From contig NZ_AP024895.1 of NCBI RefSeq assembly GCF_024347055.1, forward strand, positions 1,426,001 to 1,490,000: 64,000 nucleotides of DNA, given 5' to 3'. The notes beneath the pieces are model-generated. The model did no database searches. It was not told the DNA's origin and saw only the letters and a list, made by a program, of their open reading frames with translations. Position numbers and translations under genes: made by a program. This document shows positions 16,719-26,344 of the stretch, piece after piece. The DNA is from Vibrio porteresiae DSM 19223 (GTDB lineage Bacteria > Pseudomonadota > Gammaproteobacteria > Enterobacterales > Vibrionaceae). Numbering within the stretch: the first letter of the stretch is position 1; every line of letters begins with the position of its first letter.

Positions 16719-17261
16719 ATGAATAAAAACATAAGAAAAATCAATATTATCGGCACTAGTGGCAGTGGCAAATCGACATTTGGACGCCAGCTTGCTGCAA
16801 AACTGGATATCCCATACGTGGAGATGGATGCACTTTATTGGAAACCCAATTGGCAGGAGCCTTCCGACGAAGAGTTTTTTGCCAATTTAGAAAAGGCATT
16901 GCAGCAAGATTCATGGATTCTAGACGGAAACTATAATCGGACGGCACCGATTAAATTCGCCTACGTACAAAGCGTGATTTGGATTGATTATTCTTTTGTT
17001 CGTACGCTTTATCAGGCAGTGAAACGGGCCATTGTGCGTTCTATCAGCCAACAGGAGATTTGGGCTAATACGGGCAATAAAGAGAGCTTTCGCAAGACGT
17101 TTTTCAGCAAAGACTCGATCATTCTCTGGACATTAAAAACCTTCAAAAATAATCGAGTTCGGTATCAAGCTTTACTAAATGATCCCAACTATAGCCATAT
17201 CCATTTTGTGAGATTGAAAAGTCCAACCCAAGCAAAAGCGTTTTTGGAAAGTCTAGATTAA
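16719..17261 (+). CDS. P-loop kinase, adenylate-kinase/FlaR-like
   Basis: A 180-aa single-domain P-loop protein with GTSGSGKST at residues 12-20 and a WILDGNYNR stretch like the topology-modulation (FlaR) and shikimate/adenylate kinase-like proteins. VEMDALYWKPNW near residues 34-45 is typical of this group. The substrate is not known; these proteins are annotated loosely as nucleoside or adenylate kinases. It sits at the edge of an AT-rich patch. A hairpin at 17260-17284 follows its stop. Confidence 0.8.
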   Translation: MNKNIRKINIIGTSGSGKSTFGRQLAAKLDIPYVEMDALYWKPNWQEPSDEEFFANLEKALQQDSWILDGNYNRTAPIKFAYVQSVIWIDYSFVRTLYQAVKRAIVRSISQQEIWANTGNKESFRKTFFSKDSIILWTLKTFKNNRVRYQALLNDPNYSHIHFVRLKSPTQAKAFLESLD

Positions 17262-17284
17262 ATCATTCGTAATATGAATGATTT
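17260..17284 (+). terminator. AT-rich hairpin after the P-loop kinase gene
   Basis: AAATCATTC and GAATGATTT pair perfectly around GTAATAT directly at the stop codon. Without a longer T tract it is a weak terminator. Confidence 0.5.
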
Positions 17285-17530
17285 AAGCTAGTAATAATAG
17301 AAATATTTAGCGATTTTGAGCATAAAAATATGGGTCGTTAAGGTAAGCTGTAATACCGATGAGATAATGGCCTATTTTATTTTCATAAAGACTATTTATG
17401 ATTGACGCCTAGGTCATAAGGTGCTGTCATCAATTATACATCAAAAGTAAATAACAAATTGAGCTTACTATTATTTTTGATTGAAAGGCGATTTATTCTT
17501 TAAGTTTTAACGATATTAGAGATAAAATCA

Positions 17531-18490
17531 ATGGAAAGAAATGTTGCACTAGATTATCTAAAATTGTTTTTATCTTTTATGATTGTCGGACTTCATGGCC
17601 ATTTCTTAAGTGATTACTCATTAATTGGTTATTATCTTACGGTGAATGGCATTTTTAGAGTTGCTGTTCCATCCTTTCTTATTATTAATGGATTCTATTT
17701 TTTCTCAGTAATTAAACGCAATCGATTCTGTGGTTGGTTAAAACGAGTTCTTATCTTATACCTGTTTTGGATGGTTTTTTACGCCTACTTTTGGTTGTTT
17801 GTCCCAGATCTTTATCAAGTGGGTATCATCAAGACAGTGGTTGTCAATATGGTATTAGGCTATTTTCATCTCTGGTATCTATCAGGAATGATTATTGCTG
17901 GAGTGCTACTTTTTTGGCTTAGAAAGTATTCGGCGTTCATCCTTATCATGTGCTCGCTCACGCTATTTCTTATTGGCGTTGCTTTACAGTATCTCTTCGA
18001 GTATCACCAATTAGATAGTCTTATTATAGATTCTGCTATTAATAGACATTTCCTACACCGTAATGCATTACTCTTTTCTTTTCCCTTTTTTTGTATGGGG
18101 TATCTGATTAGAAAATATGATCTTCATAATAAGGTAAGTGTTAATTTAGTTTGGATGATCACTGTACTCGGAGTAATGCTGCTCTTCATTGAGTCGTATC
18201 TAAATTATGCATTCTTGGGAGTAAATAGTGATTTTGATAATTATCTCTCACTTATCCTAATCGTGCCGTTTTTATTTATAGCGATTATCAAGTTGAATGT
18301 TATCGGTCACAGTAAAAAAGTCGCACTATACTCATCGGCAATCTATTTCATCCATGCGGCTATATTGTATGCCTTAAAGAAGTACACTGTAGTGGGTTCG
18401 ACCAAGTTAACTATGCTATGCATTCTATTATCGACAATCGCAGCCTATTTTATTATTGCGGTCAATCGCCGAATTCATCTCATCTTATGA
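17531..18490 (+). CDS. Membrane acyltransferase family 3 protein
   Basis: A 319-aa inner-membrane protein with about ten hydrophobic segments. It opens with NVALDYLKLFLSFMIVGLHG, where the conserved His of the acyltransferase-3 family (PF01757) follows the first helix, and has AVPSFLIINGFYFF and IYFIHAAILYAL as expected for that family. Such enzymes O-acetylate or succinylate surface polysaccharides. The gene is clearly more AT-rich than its neighbours and is flanked by AT-rich DNA, which suggests lateral gain. The substrate cannot be read from the sequence. Confidence 0.85.
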   Translation: MERNVALDYLKLFLSFMIVGLHGHFLSDYSLIGYYLTVNGIFRVAVPSFLIINGFYFFSVIKRNRFCGWLKRVLILYLFWMVFYAYFWLFVPDLYQVGIIKTVVVNMVLGYFHLWYLSGMIIAGVLLFWLRKYSAFILIMCSLTLFLIGVALQYLFEYHQLDSLIIDSAINRHFLHRNALLFSFPFFCMGYLIRKYDLHNKVSVNLVWMITVLGVMLLFIESYLNYAFLGVNSDFDNYLSLILIVPFLFIAIIKLNVIGHSKKVALYSSAIYFIHAAILYALKKYTVVGSTKLTMLCILLSTIAAYFIIAVNRRIHLIL

Positions 18491-18546
18491 TAGACATATG
18501 ATTGATAGCACAAGATAGCGCTTATTGGTGAGTGGAGCGAAAGTAA

Positions 18547-18570
18547 AAAAGAGCGCAAATGCGCTCTTTT
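18547..18570. terminator. Bidirectional terminator between acyltransferase and metC
   Basis: AAAAGAGCGC and GCGCTCTTTT pair around a four-base loop between two convergent genes. T tracts occur on both strands. Confidence 0.88.
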
Positions 18571-18596
18571 AATCGATGAACTGACACAACAGTTAT

Positions 18597-19793
18597 TTAA
18601 GCGTTTTGTTCTAGTGCCGCTTGATAACGATCTAGGCCTTCTGCTAAATCGGCAATAAGGTCGTCGGTATCTTCCAAACCAATATGCAAACGAATTAGCG
18701 TACCAGAGAAGTGAGGGTGTGCTACGGTGCGCAGCGCATCAAAACTACTTGGCTCGTTCGCCAAAATAAGGCTTTCAAAACCGCCCCAAGAGTAACCCAT
18801 ACTAAAATGCGACATGCCATCGAGTAAGGCTGTGGTCGCTTTAGGTGCACTCTGTTTTAAGACGAATGAAAATAGGCCATTACCGCCGGTAAAGTCGCGA
18901 TTAAAAAACTCATGACCAGGGCAGCTTGGTAAGCCTGGGTGACGAACTTCTTCTACCATTGGGTGGTTGGCTAGCCACTGTGCCACTTTTAGGCTGCTTG
19001 CTTGATGTTGCTGTAAGCGTACGCCCAGAGTGCGAATACCGCGCATGGCGAGGTAAGCATCATCAGGTGAAACGCACTGACCCATCAAATAGCTCTGTTC
19101 GCGCAGTTGATCCCAATAAGGAGCAGAAGCGACCGCGGTACCTAACATCACATCGGAGTGACCAACGATATATTTTGTTGCTGCTTGAATAGAAATATCA
19201 ACGCCGTGTTTAAATGGGTCGAAATTCACACCCGCCGCCCAAGTGTTGTCGAGCATGACGATGATGCCGTGCTCGTGAGCAATACTAGACAAAGTAGGAA
19301 TATCTTGGACTTCCATGGTGATAGAACCAGGAGATTCGGTAAACAGGACTTTGGTGTTGGGCTGAATCAAGTCACGAATACCTGCACCGATCATCGGATC
19401 GTAATAGGTGGTTTCAACACCTAGCTTTTTCAGCATGATGTTACAAAAATCGCGGGTTGGTTCGTAACAGGTGTCGACCATCAAAATATGATCGCCTGTG
19501 CTTACAAATGACAAAATGGCATTTGTGATTGCTGCTGCGCCACAAGGGTAAAGTGCACATCCTGCACCCCCTTCGAGTTCTACCATGGCATCTTGCAGCG
19601 CGAAATGCGTTGTGGTGCCACGACGTCCATAGAAAAGTGTTTTATTGGCACGATTGGCCGTTGCATGGTGTTTTTCTGCAACAGAATTAAAAACGATAGT
19701 CGAGGCGCGTTGTACGGGTGGGTTTACCACTCCTTGGGTCCATTTCTTATTACGGCCTGCGGTGACAAACTGTGTCTTCTTACCTTCTGACAT
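18597..19793 (-). CDS. metC: Cystathionine beta-lyase
   Basis: A 398-aa PLP enzyme of the Cys/Met metabolism family that cleaves cystathionine to homocysteine in methionine synthesis (EC 4.4.1.13). The PLP lysine is Lys207 in SIQAATKYIVGHSD; YGRRGTTTHFAL and SPGSITMEVQD match MetC rather than MetB. It stands alone on the minus strand. I looked for AGACGTCT-type Met boxes upstream and did not find a clear one. Confidence 0.95.
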   Translation of the reverse strand: MSEGKKTQFVTAGRNKKWTQGVVNPPVQRASTIVFNSVAEKHHATANRANKTLFYGRRGTTTHFALQDAMVELEGGAGCALYPCGAAAITNAILSFVSTGDHILMVDTCYEPTRDFCNIMLKKLGVETTYYDPMIGAGIRDLIQPNTKVLFTESPGSITMEVQDIPTLSSIAHEHGIIVMLDNTWAAGVNFDPFKHGVDISIQAATKYIVGHSDVMLGTAVASAPYWDQLREQSYLMGQCVSPDDAYLAMRGIRTLGVRLQQHQASSLKVAQWLANHPMVEEVRHPGLPSCPGHEFFNRDFTGGNGLFSFVLKQSAPKATTALLDGMSHFSMGYSWGGFESLILANEPSSFDALRTVAHPHFSGTLIRLHIGLEDTDDLIADLAEGLDRYQAALEQNA

Positions 19794-19860
19794 TGGCTGT
19801 CCTTGTCTAACTAATTATATAAAACATGGGCGGCCAAGTGGCTCGCCCATCTGAAAAGGG

Positions 19861-21315
19861 TTACAGCAGTGGGCTAAAGAGATAGAACAAACGCTCTTTA
19901 AAACGGTGTCCTAGGGAGCGCTGCTTCCACTGCTGAGCATCGATCGTGCTGGATTGACGCATATAATCGCACTGTTGCCAGTAGAGCTCTTTGGTGAACT
20001 CTTCATCATCAACCGCTAGGGTTAACTCAAAGTTGAGCCACAGGCTGCGCATGTCGATGTTAACCGTACCGATTAAGCAGAATTTCTGGTCGATCACTAC
20101 CGATTTAGTGTGCAATAAGCCACCATGAAACTCATGGATACGTACACCAGCAAGCATCAACTCTTCATAAAATGCCCGCGATGCCCATTGCACCATGTAT
20201 GAGTCATTCTTTTTCGGCAAAATGATATCAACTGAAACACCACGTTGTGAGGTCATCTTGATGGTGGCAAGAAGATCCGCACTTGGCACAAAATAAGGTG
20301 TGGTGATGCACACCGATTTTTTGGCTTGATGCATCGCCAGTGTCAGTACTTGCGATATCAAATTTTCCGGCATACCCGGACCCGAAGGCACCACTTGAAT
20401 TGGATGGTGATGTGTCAGTGGATCCAATTGGCATTCAGGAATATCAGGTAATCGGCGTTCACCAGTTTCAAATTCCCAATCCCAAGCGTGGATAGCGGAA
20501 AGAACATTGACTGTTGGGCCGGTGACTCTAACAAACACATCAATCCATTGTCCTACGCCGGAATCTTGCTTGAAGTAGGCGGGGTCGACCATGTTCATTG
20601 ACCCTGTATACGCAATTTTTTCATCAATCACAATGATTTTTCTGTGCTGACGTAGATCCAAACGGTTTAAGAAAATCCGCCATGGATTAACGTGCATCAC
20701 CTCGACAAGGCGAATCCCAGCATCACGCATCATGTTGACCCAATGACTGCGGAAAAATCGCGCACTTCCTGCTGAATCAAGTAGCAGTTTGACCTCAACA
20801 CCTCGACGTGCGGCACGAATTAATGCAGAAGCAACGGCATCCGTTAAGCCCCCTGGGTGCCAGATATAAAACACCATATAAATGCTGCTTTGCGCCGATT
20901 CGATGTCTTTGATGACTGAATAAAGTATGTCGTTAGGGGAATTTTGTAGAGTCAATGTATTGCCGCTAAGCGCAGGTATGCCCATACGGTGATTACACAG
21001 CTCGTCGATTTTGGTGATATGCGCACCCATACCTTGAGGGTTATGAGCTTGGCAATCCATCAGCGAACGAAACCATTGCTCAAAAGGAGCAAACATCTCT
21101 TTAGCGCGCTCGGCACGTTTTCGACCTAAATTAAGTTCACCAAATAAGAAGTAACAGATCACCCCGACAATCGGAATGATGTAAATGATCATTAGCCAAG
21201 AGAGGGAAACACTGACTGCCTTACGTTTTAACACTACTCGCAAGGTGACCCCAGCGACTAACAGCCAGTAGATCCCGATGCCAACTAAAGTAAGTATGTG
21301 ATAAATCTTTTCCAT
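19861..21315 (-). CDS. cls: Cardiolipin synthase
   Basis: A 484-aa phospholipase-D-type enzyme that joins phosphatidylglycerols into cardiolipin in the inner membrane. Two N-terminal membrane helices (about residues 6-28 and 36-58) precede two HKD motifs: His224/Lys226/Asp231 and His402/Lys404/Asp409. Length and layout match ClsA. It is about 70 bases upstream of metC on the same strand, with no clear terminator between, so read-through is possible. Confidence 0.94.
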   Translation of the reverse strand: MEKIYHILTLVGIGIYWLLVAGVTLRVVLKRKAVSVSLSWLMIIYIIPIVGVICYFLFGELNLGRKRAERAKEMFAPFEQWFRSLMDCQAHNPQGMGAHITKIDELCNHRMGIPALSGNTLTLQNSPNDILYSVIKDIESAQSSIYMVFYIWHPGGLTDAVASALIRAARRGVEVKLLLDSAGSARFFRSHWVNMMRDAGIRLVEVMHVNPWRIFLNRLDLRQHRKIIVIDEKIAYTGSMNMVDPAYFKQDSGVGQWIDVFVRVTGPTVNVLSAIHAWDWEFETGERRLPDIPECQLDPLTHHHPIQVVPSGPGMPENLISQVLTLAMHQAKKSVCITTPYFVPSADLLATIKMTSQRGVSVDIILPKKNDSYMVQWASRAFYEELMLAGVRIHEFHGGLLHTKSVVIDQKFCLIGTVNIDMRSLWLNFELTLAVDDEEFTKELYWQQCDYMRQSSTIDAQQWKQRSLGHRFKERLFYLFSPLL

Positions 21316-21766
21316 GCGTCACTGTTCTGAAAGTGTTCAACTCTGTGATAGTAAAGCGAATGCGTAAGCATAGGAAGAGCACAGCCATGTTTTCTTACTA
21401 TTCTTATACAAAGTTGGCGCCTATCGGCGCAGGGATTCGAGCGAAAAATGAATACCAGACGTCTCTGCAAGCTAATTGATGGCGTGGTTATTGTGCGTGT
21501 AAATGATATGAAATTGTTACAGCTGATTATGGTCGAAATAGAGGAAGGAGTAGTAGGTAATGCATCATATGAGCAAAAAAGCAGCGCTTAAACAATAAAA
21601 GTGCGTCAAATGCAGAAAATTACACTGTTCGGGCTTCCAATTTTAGCGGCTAACTGGTCTACTTGCCATATCAACGGTGCCACTTCACTTTTTGTTAGAG
21701 TGTAAAAAAATATATACACAATAAATTTTGGCACACCATTTAACACAACATATTTGGTAAACATGT
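21316..21766. other. Divergent region between cls and the NSS transporter
   Basis: This 451-base stretch carries the divergent promoters. The only coding candidate is a 47-codon ORF at 21448-21591. AAAAAATATATACAC around 21705 is a plausible AT-rich promoter area for the transporter. Confidence 0.45.
21448..21591 (+). CDS. Possible small protein, 47 codons
   Basis: An ATG-to-TAA reading frame encodes MNTRRLCKLIDGVVIVRVND and a further 27 residues ending QKSSA. The upstream AGGGA is about 12 bases away, further than ideal. The middle is hydrophobic and the rest mildly acidic. It is not a family I know. A second overlapping frame from 21560 has a better ribosome site (GGAAGGAG) but encodes only 12 residues. 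Neither may be expressed. Confidence 0.2.
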   Translation: MNTRRLCKLIDGVVIVRVNDMKLLQLIMVEIEEGVVGNASYEQKSSA

Positions 21767-23101
21767 ATGGCGAGTAGTTCAAGAAGCCAATTTAGTTCGA
21801 GATTTGGATTTATCATGGCCGCGGCAGGCTCTGCGGTCGGATTAGGTAACGTATGGGGATTTCCAACGCAAGCGGCCAGTAACGGTGGTGCAGTCTTTTT
21901 GATTGTTTACCTGTGCATGGTATTTTTGCTCGCGTATCCCATGTTGGTAGCCGAGATGACCATTGGTCGTTATGGTCAATCTAACGCGATTCGCTCATTC
22001 CGTGCAGCATGGCCAAAAGGCAAGGCGGGCGCCATTTTACTTGGCATCGTTGGCCTAGTCGTGGTGTCTCTCATTTTAAGTTTCTACGCCATTGTGGCTG
22101 GATGGCTGATGGGCTCTTTTGCGGACAGCGGTATGAGCCTCTTGGGGTTACACGATCACAGCCACTGGTTAACCACCTTTGGCACTGAGCGTAACCTGAT
22201 TTTGATGGTGGCATTTATGCTGCTGACCATGTACGTCGTGCGTAATGGTGTGGCGGATGGTATCGAAAAATGGTCGACCCGTTTGATGCCACTGCTGTTT
22301 GTATTGTTCATCGTACTGACCGCTTATATCTTTACCCAAGATGGCGCGATGGAAGGTTTGAAGATGTATCTGATCCCAGATCTTTCTCACCTGACTGCAG
22401 AATTGTGCGTTAGCGCTATGGGTCAAGCCTTCTTCTCCCTCTCTTTAGGGGTGTGCGTGATGACCACGTACGGTTCTTACCTGAAGAAAGATGCCAATAT
22501 TCCGAAAACCGCGGCGCAAGTTGCCTTGATTGATACCGGTGTTGCGTTTATCGCTGGATTGATGGTTCTGCCAGCGATGTTTGTGGCCAAACATAACGGT
22601 GTACAGATCTTCTCTGATACTGGCGCGTTATTAAATTCGGATACTTTGGTATTTGACGTTCTTCCTGCCATGTTTAACACCATGGGCTTGATTGGTGCAT
22701 TGGTTGGTGCGATTTTCTTCTTATTGATGATTATTGCTGCGTTGACTTCATCAATCTCGATGTTAGAAGTGCCTGTATCTTGTGCGACTGAAGAGTTGAA
22801 ACTGAGCCGTAATAAAGCGGTATTGATCATTGGTGGACTGATTACCTTGGTTTCTGCTGTGGTCGTGCTCAATTTTTCAAGCCTGTTTGGTCTTGTGGTG
22901 ACATTTACCACCGTTTACTCACAACCTATTATCGCTTTGATGATTACATTGATTGTGGGTTGGATTTGGAATCGTAACCAAATTCTCAACGAGCTAAAAC
23001 AGGGCTGTCCAGAGATCGAAAAAGGCTGGTTCTGGAAAATTTGGCCAATCTACGTACGTGTAGTTTGCCCAATCTTGATGCTCTTGGTGTTCTTTGCCTA
23101 A
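21767..23101 (+). CDS. Sodium-dependent transporter, SNF/NSS family
   Basis: A 444-aa inner-membrane symporter of the neurotransmitter:sodium family, LeuT fold, with 11-12 membrane helices. RFGFIMAAAGSAVGLGNVWG with FP following is the Na+/substrate-binding first helix. Bacterial members import amino acids such as tryptophan, leucine, methionine or alanine with Na+; this sequence does not show which. It is monocistronic, closed by a strong terminator; the small MetS-type partner found after some homologues is absent. Confidence 0.92.
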   Translation: MASSSRSQFSSRFGFIMAAAGSAVGLGNVWGFPTQAASNGGAVFLIVYLCMVFLLAYPMLVAEMTIGRYGQSNAIRSFRAAWPKGKAGAILLGIVGLVVVSLILSFYAIVAGWLMGSFADSGMSLLGLHDHSHWLTTFGTERNLILMVAFMLLTMYVVRNGVADGIEKWSTRLMPLLFVLFIVLTAYIFTQDGAMEGLKMYLIPDLSHLTAELCVSAMGQAFFSLSLGVCVMTTYGSYLKKDANIPKTAAQVALIDTGVAFIAGLMVLPAMFVAKHNGVQIFSDTGALLNSDTLVFDVLPAMFNTMGLIGALVGAIFFLLMIIAALTSSISMLEVPVSCATEELKLSRNKAVLIIGGLITLVSAVVVLNFSSLFGLVVTFTTVYSQPIIALMITLIVGWIWNRNQILNELKQGCPEIEKGWFWKIWPIYVRVVCPILMLLVFFA

Positions 23102-23118
23102 GAACTGTGCAATAGAGG

Positions 23119-23147
23119 AAAAAGCTGCCGATTTGGCAGCTTTTTTT
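23119..23147 (+). terminator. Terminator after the NSS transporter
   Basis: AAAAAGCTGCC and GGCAGCTTTTTTT pair around GATTT, 18 bases past the stop. Confidence 0.92.
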
Positions 23148-23212
23148 ATGACTCGCGTACTGACCTTTTGGGCGACATAGGTATAATTGGCAGCCTGTTA
23201 CAGAGAGGTCTT

Positions 23213-23917
23213 ATGTTTGATATCGTCTACACCCATGCGGATTTTGTGCTGATCAATAAGCATCCTAACGTCTCAGTTCATAAAGACGATGGCGATGTTA
23301 TGTTGCTACAAGAAGTGGCAGCCGTGACCGGAGATGAACATCTCTATTTGGTACATCGTCTCGATAAAATGACCTCTGGCTTATTGCTTCTTGCTCGTCA
23401 TGCCCAAGCGGCTAGTGAACTTTCTGGGTTATTTGCTCAACGTAACGTGCAGAAATTTTACCTCGCGATTGGCAGTAAAAAGCCGAAGAAAAAACAGGGG
23501 TTAATCAGCGGTGATATGGAGCGTACGCGCCGATCTGCGTGGAAGCTTGTGGCAACGCAAAACAATCCTGCGATCACCCAGTTTCTTTCGGCTGCTGCTG
23601 AACCGGGCGAGCGACTTTTCCTCTGTAAGCCATATACTGGCAAAACACATCAGATTCGTGTTGCGCTCAAATCAATCGGCTCTGCGATTGTTGGCGACCC
23701 AATTTACAATCCTACAAGCCAAGCGGACCGCGGTTATTTACATGCTTTCGCCATCCGTTTTGATTACCAAGGCGAGACTTTTTCTTGGGTATGCGACCCT
23801 AGAACTTTTGTCGCCTGTGGCAGTAAATGGCATGAATCAACCGTTAGTCAAGGGGTTGATGAATGGTTATCGCCATGGCAACTCAATTGGCCGACGTTAA
23901 AAGTATCTTCAAAATAG
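23213..23917 (+). CDS. RluA-family pseudouridine synthase (TIGR01621-like)
   Basis: A 234-aa pseudouridine synthase. The catalytic motif HRLDKMTSGLLLLA contains the essential Asp near residue 51, and KPYTGKTHQIRVALKSIG is the conserved C-terminal motif. It lacks an S4 domain and is shorter than RluC/RluD, which fits the TIGR01621 subgroup. The RNA target is unknown. I start at the ATG at 23213, preceded by AGAGAGG; upstream residues lack homology. The methyltransferase gene starts nine bases after its stop, so the two RNA-modification genes form an operon. Confidence 0.9.
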   Translation: MFDIVYTHADFVLINKHPNVSVHKDDGDVMLLQEVAAVTGDEHLYLVHRLDKMTSGLLLLARHAQAASELSGLFAQRNVQKFYLAIGSKKPKKKQGLISGDMERTRRSAWKLVATQNNPAITQFLSAAAEPGERLFLCKPYTGKTHQIRVALKSIGSAIVGDPIYNPTSQADRGYLHAFAIRFDYQGETFSWVCDPRTFVACGSKWHESTVSQGVDEWLSPWQLNWPTLKVSSK

Positions 23918-23926
23918 GGACCCTTT

Positions 23927-24892
23927 ATGCAGGATCTTTCCACTAGCGATGCAGGCATGCAGGTAGCGGCTTTACCTGAGTTCTTTAGCCATGTGACACA
24001 ACAACTTTCACAGATGACTCATGAAGTGAGACGTCTATTTCACGGCCGTGGCCGTCAATGGCCAGGTTTAGAACAGCTCACTTGTGACTGGCTGGGTGGT
24101 CAATTGGTGGTGAATTTGTTTAAGCCAGTTGATGCTGAGTTTATGCAGGCATTGGTTGATGGCTTAGTCGAGTTAAGTACCAGTGCTCTATGGCAAGAGA
24201 AGCAAGGAACGTCAATCACTGTGCAACATCGCTATGCGGATGGAGCACCAGCACAAGTGGTGGTCGGTGAACTAGAATCGCGTCCAGTGGTTATTGAAAA
24301 TGGCTTGAAATACCAGCTTGATTTGGGACGTAACCAAAATATGGGCCTATTTCTGGACATGCGTTTAGGTCGCCAATGGGTTCAGGAACATGCACAACAT
24401 AAGAATGTGTTGAACTTGTTTTCTTACACTTGTGGTTTCTCGGTGGCTGCCATTGCTGGTGGTGCTGATCAAGTGATTAACGTGGATATGGCCAAAGCTT
24501 CACTATCAAAGGGACGCGATAACCATCGCCTCAATGACCACAATCTCAACCAAGTGAAGTTTTGGGCGCATGATATTTTTAAATCTTGGGGCAAAATTAA
24601 GAAAGGTGGTCCTTACGATTTGATTATCATTGACCCACCATCGTTTCAAAAAGGCAGTTTCGCCTTAACCAAAGATTATCAGAAGATTTTACGTCGTTTG
24701 CCTGAACTGCTCAGTGAACAGGGCGAAGTGCTGGCGTGTGTTAACTCCCCAGCCGTACGTGAAGATTTCCTGATTGATGGCATGGCAGAGCAAGCACCGG
24801 AACTGACGTTCCGTCATCGCTTGGAAAACCCGATTGAATTTGGCGATATTGATGAGCAAGCCGCATTAAAAGTGCTACTGTTTAGCCGTTAA
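23927..24892 (+). CDS. RlmI-like class I SAM methyltransferase
   Basis: A 321-aa enzyme of the COG1092/PF10672 group. NLFSYTCGFSVAAIAGGAD forms the SAM-binding motif I, NVDMAKASLSKGRDN motif II, and LIIIDPPSFQKG the catalytic DPP motif typical of rRNA base methyltransferases. The N-terminal PUA-like part of RlmI is replaced by a different domain of about 150 residues. The substrate is probably rRNA, by family and by the pseudouridine synthase immediately upstream, but the position is unknown. Confidence 0.88.
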   Translation: MQDLSTSDAGMQVAALPEFFSHVTQQLSQMTHEVRRLFHGRGRQWPGLEQLTCDWLGGQLVVNLFKPVDAEFMQALVDGLVELSTSALWQEKQGTSITVQHRYADGAPAQVVVGELESRPVVIENGLKYQLDLGRNQNMGLFLDMRLGRQWVQEHAQHKNVLNLFSYTCGFSVAAIAGGADQVINVDMAKASLSKGRDNHRLNDHNLNQVKFWAHDIFKSWGKIKKGGPYDLIIIDPPSFQKGSFALTKDYQKILRRLPELLSEQGEVLACVNSPAVREDFLIDGMAEQAPELTFRHRLENPIEFGDIDEQAALKVLLFSR

Positions 24893-24940
24893 TCGTTACT
24901 GGCTGTTTCATCAAGAACCGTTGATAAAGCTCGATTTTAG

Positions 24941-24975
24941 AAAGCGCCGACTCATCACTTGAGTCGGCGCTTTTT
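24941..24975. terminator. Bidirectional terminator
   Basis: AAAGCGCCGACTC and GAGTCGGCGCTTTTT pair over 13 bp between convergent genes. Confidence 0.92.
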
Positions 24976-24985
24976 CATCTAATCG

Positions 24986-26137
24986 TTAGCGTCGGTTACC
25001 ATAGCGTTTGAGCCAGGCTTGATTAAGCGCATTGGCCCAAGAAGGCGCGGGGGATTCGATCGCTTGATAGGTAGGCACATGTTTTAGTGCTCCGCTGAGT
25101 GACTCACTCCGTAATACGGAGAGATCACCCCAGATATTGATCATTCCTTTACGACTTTGTGCTTCAGGGCTAAGCAGAAAATTAATCGTCATCAATGCCC
25201 CTTCCTTTGCCGTAGCTTGGGCTGGAATTGCCAAGTAGTGAATATTGGTGAGGGCACCACTATCCATGGCATAGACCTTAGTGCTTAATGGCAAACGACC
25301 TTGCGACTGAGCAGCGTAAAGCATATTGGGATTGAAGGTCGGTACCAGGTCAATCTCCTTTTTGGCTAACATCTCAATCATGGCATTACCACTGGGTGGA
25401 AAGCTCATTCCCTGATGCCATAAATATGGATGAAGATCATCAAGATAGCGCCACAAAGGCGCAGTGATGTCTGCAAAGTTCGCTTTGTCGACGGGGCGCT
25501 GTAATGCCGGGTCGTTACCTGTCAGTTCAATCAGTAGCGCTTGCAAGAATTGCGTGCCTAAAAACTGTGGTGGTCGTGGGTAGGTTATTCTGCCTGGAAA
25601 AGCGCGGGCATAGCTTAATAACTCAGAAAAGTTTTGCGGTGGGTTATAGAGTAGCTTGGCATCATGAATAAACACCAGTTGTCCCATTCCCCACGGTGCT
25701 TCCAAACCGAGTGTTGGAAAGGAGGCATCTTTATCCACTGGTAATGTTTGATTGACGTAACTCCAGTTGGGTAACTGCTCTACTAACGGGCCATAAAGTA
25801 AAGCGTGATTACGTAAGTGGGCAAATGATAGACCATTCAGCCAGAGAAGGTCGATTTCTGTGGGGTGGGGAGCTTCTCCAGGTTTTGGCGTTAGCTGTTT
25901 TATCACTTGATCTAGGTCGTTCACTGGGTGAACTTGCAGTTCGACCTGATAGCGAGTTTGTAATGTGGTGGCTGCCCAATGCAAATAGTTCAAAGCATCA
26001 GGGCTACCAGACCAAAGATAGAAGTGAACGGTTTGACCTTTGGCTTTTTCTGCGATGTCAGACCAAGGTGCAGCGTGCCCGGGAAACGTCAATAGGAGCA
26101 CTAGCCATAGACAGGTGGCTCGGATTCTTTCCCACAT
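24986..26137 (-). CDS. YnjB-like ABC transporter substrate-binding protein
   Basis: A 383-aa periplasmic binding protein with a signal peptide (hydrophobic residues about 6-20, ending GHAA). VHFYLWSGSPDALNYLHWAA and LDLLWLNGLSFAHLR-type motifs resemble E. coli YnjB (COG4134), a predicted thiamine- or spermidine-type importer component of unknown ligand. The ATG at 26137 has AAGGAG seven bases upstream. The usual permease and ATPase partners (ynjC, ynjD) are not next to it; a terminator separates it from the neighbouring gene. Confidence 0.8.
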   Translation of the reverse strand: MWERIRATCLWLVLLLTFPGHAAPWSDIAEKAKGQTVHFYLWSGSPDALNYLHWAATTLQTRYQVELQVHPVNDLDQVIKQLTPKPGEAPHPTEIDLLWLNGLSFAHLRNHALLYGPLVEQLPNWSYVNQTLPVDKDASFPTLGLEAPWGMGQLVFIHDAKLLYNPPQNFSELLSYARAFPGRITYPRPPQFLGTQFLQALLIELTGNDPALQRPVDKANFADITAPLWRYLDDLHPYLWHQGMSFPPSGNAMIEMLAKKEIDLVPTFNPNMLYAAQSQGRLPLSTKVYAMDSGALTNIHYLAIPAQATAKEGALMTINFLLSPEAQSRKGMINIWGDLSVLRSESLSGALKHVPTYQAIESPAPSWANALNQAWLKRYGNRR

Positions 26138-26267
26138 GGCAACTCCTTTTGGTGTGGTGGGTAACAGTACTAACGTGATAAACATACTTGCCCTTTGGGC
26201 ATATGTGATTAGTATGTGCCATAGCGTAGAGTTTGGGCAATATGGAGCATATAAATGAGAAGTGAAT

Positions 26268-26294
26268 AAAAAAAGCAGCCGTCGGCTGCTTTTT
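26268..26294 (-). terminator. Terminator of the META-domain lipoprotein gene
   Basis: AAAAAAGCAGCC and GGCTGCTTTTT pair around GTC. On the minus strand it follows the lipoprotein stop by about 50 bases and has a T7 run. Confidence 0.88.
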
Positions 26295-26344
26295 ATTGAC
26301 TGGCTTAGGTGAACAGGGACATCTAAGCAAAATAGGAAAGTTGG

